The notes beneath the pieces are model-generated. The model ran no database searches, was not told the DNA's origin, and saw only the letters and a list, made by a program, of their open reading frames with translations. This document shows positions 13,301 to 24,290 of a stretch of 64,000 nt of DNA, piece after piece (the first letter of the stretch is position 1; every line of letters starts with the position of its first letter). Position numbers and translations under genes: made by a program. The stretch is from Leptodactylus fallax (lineage: Eukaryota; Chordata; Amphibia; Anura; Leptodactylidae), in the NCBI GenBank assembly GCA_947044405.1, contig CAMRHE010000167.1:806001-870000 (forward strand), given 5' to 3'.

Positions 13301-16218
13301 CTACTAACCTGTAATTCCCTACTAATCTGTAACCCCCTACTAATCTGTAACCCCCTACTAATCTGTAACCCCTACTAATCTGTAACCCCAACTAATCTGT
13401 AACCCCCTGCTAATCTGTAACCCCCTACTAATTGGTAACCCCCTACTAATCGGTAATCCTCTACTAATCGGTAACTTCCTACTAATCGGTAACCCCCTAC
13501 TAATCTGAAACCCCCTACTAATCTGTAAGTCCCTACAGATCTGTAGCTCCCTACTAATTAGTAACTCTCTCCTAATCTGTAACACCTACTAATCTGTAAC
13601 TCCTCCTAACATGTAACTCCCTACTAATCTGTAATTTCCTACTTATCTGTAACTCCTCCCAATATGTAACTCCCTACTAATCTGTAAATCCCAACTAATC
13701 AGTAACGCCTTACTAATCTGTAACTCTCTACTAATCTGTAGCTCCCTACTAATCTGTAGCTCCCTACTAATCGGTAATCCTCTACTAATTGGTAACTTCC
13801 TACTAATCGGTAACTCCCTACTAATCTGTAGCTCTCTACTAATCTGTAGCTCCCTACTAATCTGTAACTCCCTACTAATCTGTAGCTCTCTACTAATATG
13901 TAGCTCTCTACTAATCTGTAATTCCTCCTAACATGTAGCTCCCTACTAATCTTTAGCTCCCTACTAATCTTTAGCTCCCTACTAATCTGTAGCTCCCTAC
14001 TAATCTGTAACCCCTACTAATCAGTAACTCCCTACTAATCTGTAACCCCCTACTAATCTGTAACCCCCTACTAATCTGTAGCTCCCTACTAATCTGTAAC
14101 CCCTACTAATCTGTAACCCCTACTAATCTGTAGCTCCCTACTAATCTGTAGCTTCCTACTAATCTGTAGCTCCCTACTAATCTGTAACCCCTACTAATCT
14201 GTAGCTCCATACTAATCTGTAACCCCCTACTAATCTGTAGCTCCCTACTAATCTGTAGCTCCCTACTAATCTGTAGATCCACTAATCTGTAGCCCCTACT
14301 AATCTGTAACCCCTACTAATCTGTAACCCCTACTAATCTGTAGCTCCCTACTAATCTGTAGCTTCCTACTAATCTGTAGCTCCCTACTAATCTGTAACCC
14401 CTACTAATCTGTAGCTCCATACTAATCTGTAACTCCCTGCTAATCTGTAACCCCCTACTAATCTGTAACCCCTACTAATCTGTAGCTCTCTACTAACCTG
14501 TAATTCCCTACTAATCTGTAACCCCCTACTAATCTGTAACCCCCTACTAATCTGTAACCCCCTACTAATCTGTAACCCCAACTAATCTGTAACCCCCTGC
14601 TAATCTGTAACCCCCTACTAATCGGTAACCCCCTACTAATCGGTAATCCTCTACTAATCGGTAACTTCCTACTAATCGGTAACCCCCTACTAATCTGAAA
14701 CCCCCTACTAATCTGTAAGTCCCTACAGATCTGTAGCTCCCTACTAATTAGTAACTCTCTCCTATTCTGTAACACCTACTAATCTGTAACTCCTCCTAAC
14801 ATGTAACTCCCTACTAATCTGTAATTTCCTACTTATCTGTAACTCCTCCCAATATTTAACTCCCTACTAATCTGTAAATCCCAACTAATCAGTAACGCCT
14901 TACTAATCTGTAACTCTCTACTAATCTGTAACCCCCTACTAATCTGTAGCTCCCTACTAATCTGTAGCTCCCTACTAATCGGTAATCCTCTACTAATCGG
15001 TAACTTCCTACTAATCGGTAACTCCCTACTAATCTGTAGCTCTCTACTAATCTGTAGCTCCCTACTAATCTGTAACTCCCTACTAATCTGTAGCTCTCTA
15101 CTAATATGTAGCTCTCTACTAATCTGTAATTCCTCCTAACATGTAGCTCCCTACTAATCTTTAGCTCCCTACTAATCTTTAGCTCCCTACTAATCTGTAG
15201 CTCCCTACTAATCTGTAGCTCTCTACTAATCTGTAGCTCCCTACTAAAATGTAAGTACCTACCCTACTAATTGGTAACCCCTACTAATCTGCCCCCCCCA
15301 TAACCTCCTGAAACTCCCTACTAATCTGTAAATCCCAACTAATCAGTAACTCCTTACTAATCTGTAACTCTCTACTAATCTGTAGCTCCCTAATAATCTG
15401 CAATTTCCTACTAATCTGTCACTCCATACTAATCCATAACCCCCTACTAATCTGTAGTTCCATACTAATCTGTAACCCCTACTAATCTGTAACTCCCTAC
15501 AAATCTGTAGCTCCCTACTAATCTGTAACCCCTACTAATCTGTAGCTCTTTACTAATCTGTAACCCCCTACTAATCTGTAACTTCCTACTAATCTGTAGC
15601 TCTCTACTAACCTGTAACTCCATACTAATCTGTAACCCCCTACTAATCTGTAACTCCCTATAATCTGTAACTCCTACTAATCTATAACTCCCTATAATCT
15701 GTAACTCCTACTAATCTGTAACTCCCTACTAATCTGTAACTCCTACTAATCTGTAACTCCCTACTAATCTGTAACTCCTACTAATCTGTAACTCCCTACT
15801 AATCTGTAACCCCTACTAATCTGTAGCTCCATACTAATCTGTAACCCCCTACTAATCTGTAACCCCCTACTAATCTGTAACTCCCTATAATCTGTAACTC
15901 CTACTAATCTGTAACTCCTACTAATCTGTAACTCCCTACTAATCTGTAACCCCTACTAATCTGTAGCTCCATACTAATCTGTAACCCCCTACTAATCTGT
16001 AACCCCCTACTAATCTGTAACTCCCTACTAATCTGTAACCCCCTATTAATCAGTAACTCCTTACTAATCTGTAACCCCTACTAATCTGTAGCTCCCTACT
16101 AATCTGTAATTTCCTACTAATTAGTATTTTTCTACTAATCTGTGATTCCCTACTAATCTGTAACTCCTCCTAATATGTAGCTCCCTACTAATCTGAAACT
16201 CCCTACTAATATGTAATC
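7345..16218. repeat. 17/18-bp satellite array, ~8.9 kb, with higher-order structure
   Basis: About 500 tandem copies of CTAATCTGTAACCCCCTA and variants (GTAGCTCC, GTAACTCC, CGGTAACTTCC). A SINE at 7658-7915 interrupts it. Long-range structure is clear: the rare variant block CCCTACAGATCTGTAG recurs at 9102, 10311, 10870, 12480, 13531 and 14721, each time in the same neighbourhood of variants. A second rare block, around TGCAATTTCC at 11,041, recurs near 15,400. This indicates repeated duplication of ~1.05-1.2-kb segments and one ~4.36-kb offset copy. Minus-strand open frames (MLQIRREL... type) are repeat read-through, not genes. Confidence 0.96.
7658..7915 (-). mobile_element. tRNA-derived SINE inserted in the satellite
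   Basis: Read on the minus strand, the insert has a tRNA-like B box (GGGTTCGAATCC, complement at 7876-7887), then the widely shared vertebrate SINE block around TTTCCTCCGGGTACTCCGG and CACTCCAAAGACATA. It ends in a LINE-like tail (GCGGAATATGATGGCGC) and an (AAAT)n tract. It splits the satellite. CTATT at 7653-7657 and 7916-7920 may be a short target duplication. The family name is uncertain (V-SINE/HE1-like). Confidence 0.85.
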
Positions 16219-16224
16219 TGTATT

Positions 16225-16960
16225 CTCCTCACTAAACTCTCCCCTCTACAATCTATTCTTAATGTGACAGCCAGGCTCAACTATCAGATGTCCCGATGCC
16301 TCTGGTCTGTGCCAGTCACTACATTGATGCCTCTGGTCTGTACCAGTCAATTCACCGATGCCTCCATTCTGTAACAGTCACTGTACTGACTGCCTATTCA
16401 TTATAGAATACATTATAAATTTATCACCCTCATCCACAAAGCTCTCCATAATGTTGCACCTCCCTACATTTCCTCCCTCATCTCTGTCTATCACACAACC
16501 CATGCTCTCCATTCGGGAAATGACCTAAGACTGACATCCTCTATGATTAGAGCCTTTTACTCCTGTATCCAAGACTTCTCTCAAACTGCACCACTTCTCT
16601 GGAATGTTTTACCCCGGACAATCAGATTAACTCACAACTTCCACAAGGCATCCTAATCACATCGAACACTTTTGCACCTACATACCCAAAACTAACCCCC
16701 TGTTCCCAGACTGGTAATGGCTCATATAGCTTTATTTGTGTAAGCTTGTCTCATAAAAATGTCTAGACCACTACCTCTTGTGTCACCCCCTATACCCCAT
16801 AGATTGTAAGCTCTTGTGAACAGGACACTGACTCCTATTGTGTGAATTGATTTATTACTCTGTAATGTCTTATTTTGTCTGTGCATGAACCCTATGATTT
16901 GTAAAGTGCTGCAGAATATGTTGGTGCTATATAAACAATATGTTTATTATTATTATTATA
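16225..16960 (+). mobile_element. 5'-truncated LINE 3' end (CR1/L2-like)
   Basis: Near 16,540-16,655 a decayed frame reads RAFYSCIQDF...LWNVLPRTIRL, the C-terminal signature of CR1/L2-type reverse-transcriptase polyproteins. Upstream, CCAGTCACT and CACAAAGCTCTCCATAAT correspond to the preceding conserved peptide region. The 3' tail, with GATTGTAAGCTCTTGTGA, TGATTTGTAAAGTGCTGCAG and a (TTA)n run at 16,943-16,970, is the standard frog LINE tail. It is non-functional, with stops, frameshifts and a missing 5' part. The subfamily was not determined. Confidence 0.8.
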
Positions 16961-17550
16961 CTATTATTATATGTGCACTATATGATAGTTTTTGGAGGGT
17001 GTTTCTTAGTATTGTGCTTCTATATTCTTTTAACCACCTGGAGCTATACAAGGTTCCTGTTTTACTTTTAGGCTGTTTTTGTCTTTTTTACACTTTACAT
17101 AACAATGCATATGGGGCTCCTCTACATCCTTGTATGGCCTTAGCAGGGACACAACAACTACAACCCCAATTCCAATGAAGTTGGGACGTTGTATAAAACA
17201 TAAATAAAAGCAGAATACGATGATTTGCAAATTCTATTCAACCTATATTCAATTGAATACACTACAAAGACAAGATATTTAATTTTCAAATGGATAAACT
17301 TTATTGTTTTTTTGCAAATATTCACTCATTTTGAAATTGATGCCTGCAACACGTTCCAAAAAATCTGGGACGGGGCAACAAAATATTGGAAAAGTTGAGG
17401 AATGCTCAAAAACCACCTGTTTGGAGCATTCCAGAGGTGAACCGGTTAATTGGAAACAGGTGAGTGTCATGATTGGGTATAAAGGGACATCCCCGAAAGG
17501 CTCAGTCGTTCACAAGCAAGAATGGGGTGAGGTTAAGCACTTTGTGTCCA

Positions 17551-19085
17551 ACAGTTTAAGAACAATGTTTCTCAATGTACAATTGCAAGGAATTTAGGGA
17601 TTTCATCATCTACAGTCCATAATATCATCAAAAGATTCAGAGAATCTGGACAAATCTCTGCAAGTAAGAGGCAAGGCCGAAAACCAGCACTGAATGTCCC
17701 TGACCTCCGATCCCTCAGGCAGCACTGCATTAAAAACCAACATCATTCTGTAATGGATGATACCACATGGGCTCAGGAACACTTCAGAAAACCATTGTCA
17801 GTGAACACAGTTCGTCGCTACATCTACAAGTGCAAGTTAAAACTCTACCATGCAAAGCGTAAGCCATATATGAACAACACCCAGAAATGCCTCCGGCTTC
17901 TCTGGGCCTGAGCTCATCTGAGATGGACTGACACAAAGTGGAAAAGTGTCCTGAGGTCTGACAAGTCCACATTTCAAACTGTTTTTGGAAATCATGGACG
18001 TCGTGTACTCAGGTCAAAGAGGAAAAGGACTGTCTGGATTGTTATCAGCACAAAGTTCAAAAGCCAGCATCATAGGGGTGTGTTAGTGCCCATGGCACAT
18101 CTCTGATGATATGAGGGTGTGTTAGTGCCCATGGCACATCTCTGATGGTATGGGGGTGTGTGTTCGTGACCATGGCACATCTCTGATGGTATGAGGGTGT
18201 GTTAGTGGCCATGGCACATCTCTGATGGTATGAGGGTGTGTTAGTGCCCATGGCACATCTCTGATGGTATGAGGGTGTGTTAGTGGCCATGGCACATCTC
18301 TGATGGTATGAGGGTGTGTTAGTGGCCATGGCACATCTCTGATGGTATGAGGGTGTGTTAGTGGCCATGGCACATCTCTGATGGTATGGGGGTGTGTTAG
18401 TGCTCATGGCACATCTCTGATGGTATGAGGGTGTGTTAGTGCCCATGGCACATCTCTGATGGTATGGGGGGTGTGTGTTCGTGACCATGGCACATCTCTG
18501 ATGGTATGAGGGTGTGTTAGTGGCCATGGCACATCTCTGATGGTATGGGGGTGTGTTAGTGCTCATGGCACATCTCTGATGGTATGAGGGTGTGTTAGTG
18601 GCCATGGCACATCTCTGATGGTATGAGGGTGTGTTAGTGCTCATGGCACATCTCTGATGGTATGGGGGGGTGTTAGCGCCCATGGCATGGGTAACTTGCA
18701 CATCTGTGACGGCACCATTAATGCTGAAAGGTACATACAGGTTTTGGAGCAACATAGCCATCTAAGCGACGTCTTATCAGGGACGTCCCTGCTTATTTCA
18801 GCAAGACAATGCCAAGCCCCATTCTGCACGTGTTACAACAGCGTGGCTTCGTAGTAAAAGTCTGCGGGTATTACACTGGCCTGCCTGCAGTCCCTACCTG
18901 TCTCCCATTGAAAATGTGTGGCACAAAATACGACAACGGAGACCCCGGACTGTTGAGCAACTGAAGTTGTACATCAAACAAGAATGGGAAAGAATTCCAC
19001 CTACAAAGCTTCAACAATTCGTGTCCTCAGTTCCCAAACGCTTATTGAGTATTGTTAAAAGGAAAGGTGATGTAACACGGTGGTA
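17551..19085 (+). pseudogene. Tc1/mariner transposase pseudogene split by a minisatellite
   Basis: A cut-and-paste DNA transposase of the Tc1/mariner (DDE) class would bind the inverted ends through an N-terminal paired-like HTH domain and cleave through a D,D,E catalytic triad. The HTH part (VSQCTIARNLGIS) is readable from about 17,560. The catalytic residues are visible as SDKS near 17,957, QQDNA near 18,805 and PIENVW near 18,905. The C-terminal part (RRPRTVEQL, then RIPPTKLQQF, then KRKGDV) runs to about 19,080. An early stop (near 17,908), frame breaks and ~620 bp of 39-bp repeats between the first and second catalytic motifs make it non-functional. Confidence 0.9.
18066..18690. repeat. 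39-bp minisatellite inside the transposase gene, ~16 copies
   Basis: CATGGCACATCTCTGATG starts units at 18,091, 18,130, 18,171, 18,210, 18,249 and so on to about 18,680, mostly 39 bp apart. The unit is a copy of the transposase segment that normally reads VMVWGCVSAHG, and the ancestral single copy continues into ATGGGTAACTTGCAC at the right edge. Longer variant units (41-42 bp, GTGTTCGTGAC) occur at 18,171 and 18,486, so a block of 8 units was probably duplicated. The 234-codon minus-strand frame (YHQRCAM repeats) is an artefact of the 39-bp period. Confidence 0.95.
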
Positions 19086-19315
19086 AACATGTCCCGGGCA
19101 CAGTCCCAGCTTTTTTGGAACATGTTACAGGCATCAAATTCAAAATGAGCGAATATTTGCAAAAAACAAATAAAGTTTATCCATTTGAACATTAAATATC
19201 TTGTCTTTGTAGTGTATTCAATTAAATATAGGTTGAAAAGGATTTGCAAATCATCTTATTCTGTTTTTATTCATGTTTTACACAATGTTCCAACTTCATT
19301 GGAATTGGGATTGTA

Positions 19316-19810
19316 GATGGCAACTCTGCATCCTGATACTCAGATGATATTGAACACACATTCAGCGGTATTTGGGGTTAATTATTTCCATCATGATACA
19401 TACTATTTCCATAGCGCCTGGATCAGCTATAAATACGGTCCTGTAGTTAATAACTAGAGGGCACAACACATAGACATGTGCCTGGTCCAGTCTACACTGA
19501 CACCAAAAAATACTGACATTAAAAAATATTCTACAGATCTCCTATACAGAACTATGTGTCTCCATGGTTACAGACTACAGAAGATTCTAGGTGTAGTCTG
19601 AACCTGCCTCTATGTATGGGCTCACCAGATAAAATGATTCTGGGCCCCACCTCCAATAGGAAATGAACCGTAGTACCCTTCAAATTAGGGCACCTTCTGC
19701 TGCACCATCATTGTATTAGAGCCTTGGCCAACTGAAGGATCCTCTGGTAATCTGGTAAACTCCAATACTCGTAAGCTCTATGGTATCTAACATAATGGAG
19801 GACATTTGTT
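19316..19810. other. Spacer, nothing recognised
   Basis: Non-coding sequence between the Tc1 element and a MITE, with no clear structure. Confidence 0.4.
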
Positions 19811-19814
19811 AAAT

Positions 19815-20600
19815 GGGGATTCCACGACTAAAATATTGTTGGCTTATCCTTAGGATAGGTTATCAGTATCAGATTGGTGGGGAGTTCAGTACCCTTCAGC
19901 TGATAGTAGGAATTTAAGAAAGCGTCACATTCCCCTAATTGTTTAGCAGACACAGCACCATCAATGTAATAGTGGCTCGGTCTGGTATTGCATCTCACAG
20001 CATTTCAAGCCCATTTAAAAGGAACTTATAACCAATTTATTCATCTATTAAAACCAGATAGTGAAATATATCACTTTTTTCTCACCTGTGTTTATTTTCT
20101 GATTGTAGATTTTTTTAAATTCAATTTCTGTATATGATTATGGGGGCGGCCATCTTGCCTGATCTTCAACTATGCTCTGTTAACAGCGTTAAGTGATATG
20201 CCTTACAGCAGGTGTTATAGATTAGAGGTGTTATCTTCTGTTGTGATCCTATCTGTAATGTAAATGAGGTAACTGCTGCAAAGGAATCCCCTACGGAATT
20301 TGCCAGTGTCATTCTTAGGCATGGTGGCCACAGTGAAAATTACAGCATTTAGGACTTTGTAAATATATATAGTGATATGTAAAAGTTAAAACAAAATAAT
20401 AATTATTAAAAATTGTTAAAAAATATGTCTAATATAAAAACTTGGTATACAAACTAGGTCATTTTTGGTGACACCCTCCTTTTAAGTGAATAGGACTGAG
20501 CTGCAGTACCAGACACAACCACTATGAAATGTATAGCGCAGTTCCTGGTAAATAACAAAGGAGACACAGCACTCTAGATGGTTGTCTATGTGAGCCTATA
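19815..20600. mobile_element. Family A MITE split by a second TTAA element
   Basis: The left half (19,850-20,014) has TATCCTTAGGATAGGTTATCAG and TGGTATTGCATCTCA. The right half resumes at 20,486 with GTGAATAGGACTGAGCTGCAG. Joining the halves restores the normal family A centre CCCATT...GTGAATAGGACTGAGCTGC. The intruder is the 20,015-20,485 element. Confidence 0.75.
20015..20485. mobile_element. Nested TTAA element, ~470 bp
   Basis: The element starts TTAAAAGGAACTTATAACC at 20,015 and ends CACCCTCCTTTTAA at 20,485, so TTAA flanks both sides and the terminal inverted repeat is TTAAAAGGA. It contains GATTATGGGGGCGGCCATCT, also found at 50,245. It lies within a family A MITE, which dates it as the younger insertion. 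Confidence 0.8.
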
Positions 20601-20630
20601 ACTAGTTTCCTGTCTCTGGAGACTTTGTAG

Positions 20631-20662
20631 CGTGTGTGTGTGCGTGTGCATGAGTGTGTGGA
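20631..20662. repeat. Imperfect (GT)n microsatellite
   Basis: GTGTGTGTGTGCGTGTGCATG-type dinucleotide run. Confidence 0.8.
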
Positions 20663-20819
20663 TATATGTGTCTGCCCCCGTGTGTGATTTTGTTCTGTAC
20701 TGATCATTGTTGTCTTTGGCCATCTAGTGGCCACATTGGGTATCTCCACATAACAGTCATTCATGTCCAAGCTCCAGATGTCGATATAAATAAGACACAG
20801 TTAAATATAATTTTTATAG

Positions 20820-21050
20820 TATTTTAACCCCTTCCCGCTGGTGACTTTCTTACGGACTTTGTTTTTACGGTGTTCACTCTGCAGCCAAAATGACATGTTA
20901 CCTGTATTCTATGTTTCAGTATGATTCCGGGGATACCAAATTTATATGGTTTTATTTACATATTTACATCTTAACCCCTTAACAAAAATCTAAAACTTTG
21001 CAAAAAAAAACAAAACATTTTTTTCTAAAAGTCGCCATATTCTGAAATCT
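20820..21050. repeat. Probable dispersed repeat fragment
   Basis: TTAACCCCTTCCCGCTGG, TTTTTACGGTGTTCACT, GGGGATACCAAATTTATA and CGCCATATTCTGA occur in this order. I remember the same order from a frequent frog interspersed repeat, but there is only one copy here, so the call rests on memory. Confidence 0.5.
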
Positions 21051-21939
21051 ACATCAATATCTGATAGATATAGATCTCCATCCTGGTGCACAAAGGTGTG
21101 ATTGATATTTTTAGAGCCTCTTTGATAATTCGGACGCACCTCACAGAAGACAGAGCTTTTAGTAAGACTGAGGTAGGAAATGCCAGTCTTAATAAATCCC
21201 CCCCAGTGTTTCCTGACCTGAACATGGCCATGGTTGTGTAGATCCAGACCCCCCTGACATCCAGTTGTCAATTCACTCCTACATTTCCAAAAGGAATAAG
21301 GCTGAGTTCACACGAGAAGACCACGCTCCAGGTAGGGGTGGTCTGTGTGGCGGCACATCAATTGGAATCACATATCGCTCTGTGCTGCAGGGATATTAGC
21401 AGTATGCAGATGAGGTTGTGTGAAATCTTGTCCATTATGCTGCTATAATACATTGCGGCTGCTGCTAGTGCACCGTATGTGACCCTAGCCTAAAAGAAGA
21501 GTGCACTATATGAGAAGAAAGGACATTCCTCCCCAAATAGTAGTAGTGATAGTCGTACTCTAAATACAGTACATATAAGCAAAACCTGTTATTGCAGCTT
21601 GTGGCCACAAGAGGGCAGTGTCAAACACTAGATTAGTGGGCAAGGCAGGTTTAATATGGTTTATCCACAGTGAGGCGCTAGAGAGTGGAAACTGAAGTGA
21701 CAGCTTCATAGCTCTATACATGCCTTTACCCATCAGTGAGTTCCCCCTTGTTTGTTGCTCATACCCTCCTGGCTGTAGATATGATATATTGAATTCATCT
21801 AGACTGTATGTCATGGAAGAAAATGAAGATGTTGCCTTATTATATGGAGGGGGGAGGGTAGTGACGAGGAGCCAACACAGCTCTGCTACATCTAACAGCT
21901 CCCTATAATAACCTGTGAAGCACAAGAAGCTTCAGACCC
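21051..21939. other. Spacer, nothing supported
   Basis: Several overlapping short open frames occur on both strands (21.0-21.27 and 21.56-21.92 kb) with no recognisable domain and no splice context I can support. Confidence 0.45.
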
Positions 21940-21949
21940 TTATAATAAT

Positions 21950-22540
21950 GTATAATGTCTATTCGAGATACTGTCTGCTGTGTATCTAATCCTATCATGT
22001 GCGATACTCTCTGCTGTGTATCTAATATTATAATTTGAGATACTATCTGCTGTGTATCTAAATCTATCATATGTGATAGTCTGCTGTGTATCTAATCCCA
22101 TCATGTGCGATAATGTCTGCTGTGTATCTAATATTATAATTTTAGATACTATCTGCTGTGTATCTAAATCTATCATGTGATACAGTCTGCTGTGTATCTA
22201 ATCCCATCATGTGTGATACTGTCTGCTGAGCTGTTATATGTAATCCTCTCATGTGTGATACTGTCTGCTTTGTATCTAATTCAATCATGTGTGATACTGC
22301 CTGCTGAGCTGCTGTATCTAATCCTATCATTTGTGATACCAGCTGCTGTATCTAGACCTATCATGCATAATACTGTCTGCTGAGTTGTGTATCTAATCCT
22401 ATCATGTGAGATACTGTCTGCTGAGATGATGTATCCAATCCTATCATGTGTGTCACTTTCTGCTGAGATGATGTATCTAAGTTGATCACATGTGATACTG
22501 TCTGCTGAGCCAATGTGTTTAAGCCTGTCATGTGTGATGC
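21950..22540. repeat. 36-43-bp minisatellite, ~15 copies
   Basis: The unit is GATACTGTCTGCTG, TGTATCTAATC and CTATCATGTGT (36 bp), with longer variants that add GAGCTGCTG or GAGATGATG. Divergence rises toward the right edge. Open frames on both strands are read-through of the array. Confidence 0.9.
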
Positions 22541-22840
22541 ACCTCTACATTCCCCATGTATCTGGAAGGATTGCAAGATACATTCCTATCTTTGTGCGAT
22601 AAGCTCCTTGGAATGATGACATCATCACACGGCTCAGCACATTCTTTATTACTGTAATTCATGGTTGGTTACCATAGAAACAAACTCTCTTCCTCAGAAC
22701 AAGTAGGGCGTGGGTTTATTTTCATGGTGAGGGTGCGACTGTAGTCAGGGTGATGATGTCACGGTCATTAAGAGCTCAGGAATAAGAAAACCTGAAGCAG
22801 CAGGAGAATGTCTACATACCTCACTTAATGACAATAACAG
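22541..22840. other. Spacer, nothing recognised
   Basis: Non-coding, with no repeat structure seen. Confidence 0.4.
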
Positions 22841-22844
22841 TGTT

Positions 22845-23015
22845 GCTGGGAAGTTTTTGAACCCTTCAGAATTTTTTATGTTAAGGCATAAATTTGACTT
22901 AAAATTCCATCAGAGTCCTAAATGTACATAAAGAAAATCAAACCAAACAAGTGAGTCAAAAATATTAGACCTGGTCATTTATTTATAGAGGGAAATGATC
23001 CCATATGACATATCC
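22845..23015 (+). mobile_element. Tc1-like element end (fragment)
   Basis: GGGAAGTTTTTGAACCCTTC, then GGCATAAATTTGACTTAAAA, then ATTAGACCTGGTCATTTATT and AATGATCC match the order seen in the terminal region of a common vertebrate Tc1-like family (from memory). Only one end remains and there is no transposase. Confidence 0.65.
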
Positions 23016-23219
23016 AGATCGCCATGACCACTTCTTCCAGCTGTGACTTACAGGTGACGTTTCTCACTAAATGTTCACATCTGCCGTCTCTTCCATACAG
23101 ACCACCTTGACCACTTCTAGCTGTGACTTGTCTCTGTACAGATTGCAGCACAGACATCTTTGGCTCCTCACTTTTCCGGGTACTGCCCTATATTGTTCTC
23201 ACCTGCATACCCATCTTGC

Positions 23220-24290
23220 TGTTACCCCCAATTATAGAATATGTAATATAAACTCCCTATGCATCATTCAATTATTAATACCTCCTGTCTGCCCCCTTAA
23301 GTTAACAAAGCCTCTGCATGCCCCCTTAAATAGTTCTCCTGAATTAATAATACCCACTGTCTGCAACTTCAGATAAATAATGCCTCCTGTGTGCCCCCTT
23401 AAATTAAAAAAGCCCCTGCGTGCACCCTATTTAATAATACCCCTTGTCCTGTGTACTTTTTAATTAATAATACTCTCTGTGTGTGTCCTAATTAATACCC
23501 CCTGTGTGCCCCCTTTGTGCGCCTTATTTAATAAAACCCCTTGTGTACCTCCTAATTAATAATGTCCCCAGTGTGCCCCCTAAATAATAATGCTTTTTGT
23601 GTGTATCCTAATTAAGAATACCCCCGTGTGCCACCTAATTATTAATGCCCCTGTGTGCCCCTTTAATTAATAATGTCTCCTGTATGCCCCCTTAAATAGT
23701 TACTCAATTAATTATGCTACTTGTATGTCCACTAATTAATAATTCGCCCTGTGTGTGCCCTTTTCAATAATACCCCCTGTCCTGTGTGCCCCCTAATTAA
23801 TAATGTCCCCAGTGTGCGCCCTATGTAATAATTCCAACTGTGCCCCCCTTAAATAATATGGCTGTCTATGTGCACATTAATTAATAATACCCCCTGTTTG
23901 CCCCCTATTTAATTATACCTCCTGTCCTGTGTGCTGTCTACTTAATAACATTGTCTGTGTGCGGCCTAATTAATAATATCCCATGTGTGCTGTCTAATTA
24001 GTAAAGCACCATATGTGTCCCCTAATTAATATTGCCCTATGTTCACCCTATTTAATAATACCAAGTGTGTGCTCCTAAGTAATGACACTGTCTCTTTGCA
24101 CCCTAATTAATATTACTCCCTATGTGTCCCCTAATTAATAATACCCCCTGTATGCCCCTAAATAATAATGCTGTCTGTGTGCACCCTACTTCATAATACC
24201 TCATGTGTGCACCTTAATTAATAGTACCCCTGTGTGCTCCCTAATAATGCCCCCGATGTGCGCCCTATTTAATAATACCTCCTGTGTGTA
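23220..24290. repeat. ~30-bp AT-rich minisatellite
   Basis: Degenerate copies of AATTAATAATACCCCCTGTG plus TGCCCCCT repeat every ~28-34 bp across a kilobase. At the right edge it joins the 35-bp array directly, with no spacer, at 24,290/24,291. Confidence 0.85.

Larger units (their letters stand above)
17159..19315 (+). mobile_element. Decayed Tc1/mariner DNA transposon
   Basis: Inverted ends of ~205 bp (17,159-17,365 and 19,108-19,315) both start TACAA(C/T)CCCAATTCCAATG in opposing orientation. Between them is a dead transposase. The helix-turn-helix part (IARNLGISSSTVHNIIKRF) is near 17,580-17,640 and an RQGRKP hook near 17,670. The three catalytic motifs survive as RSDKSTF near 17,957, QQDNAKPHS near 18,805 and SPIENVW near 18,905. 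Breaks include a CGA-to-TGA stop after LLWA (near 17,908), a small deletion after the third motif, and a 39-bp minisatellite splitting the catalytic domain. The element type is certain; the copy cannot move itself. Confidence 0.93.

Noticed and set aside
7345..16218. Interstitial telomeric repeat
   Set aside because: The CTAATCTGTAACCCC units share a TAACCC core with telomeric DNA but lack the 6-bp TTAGGG period.
18057..18761. 234-codon minus-strand open frame with YHQRCAM repeats
   Set aside because: It reads the complement of the 39-bp minisatellite in a dead transposase; an open frame follows from the multiple-of-three period.
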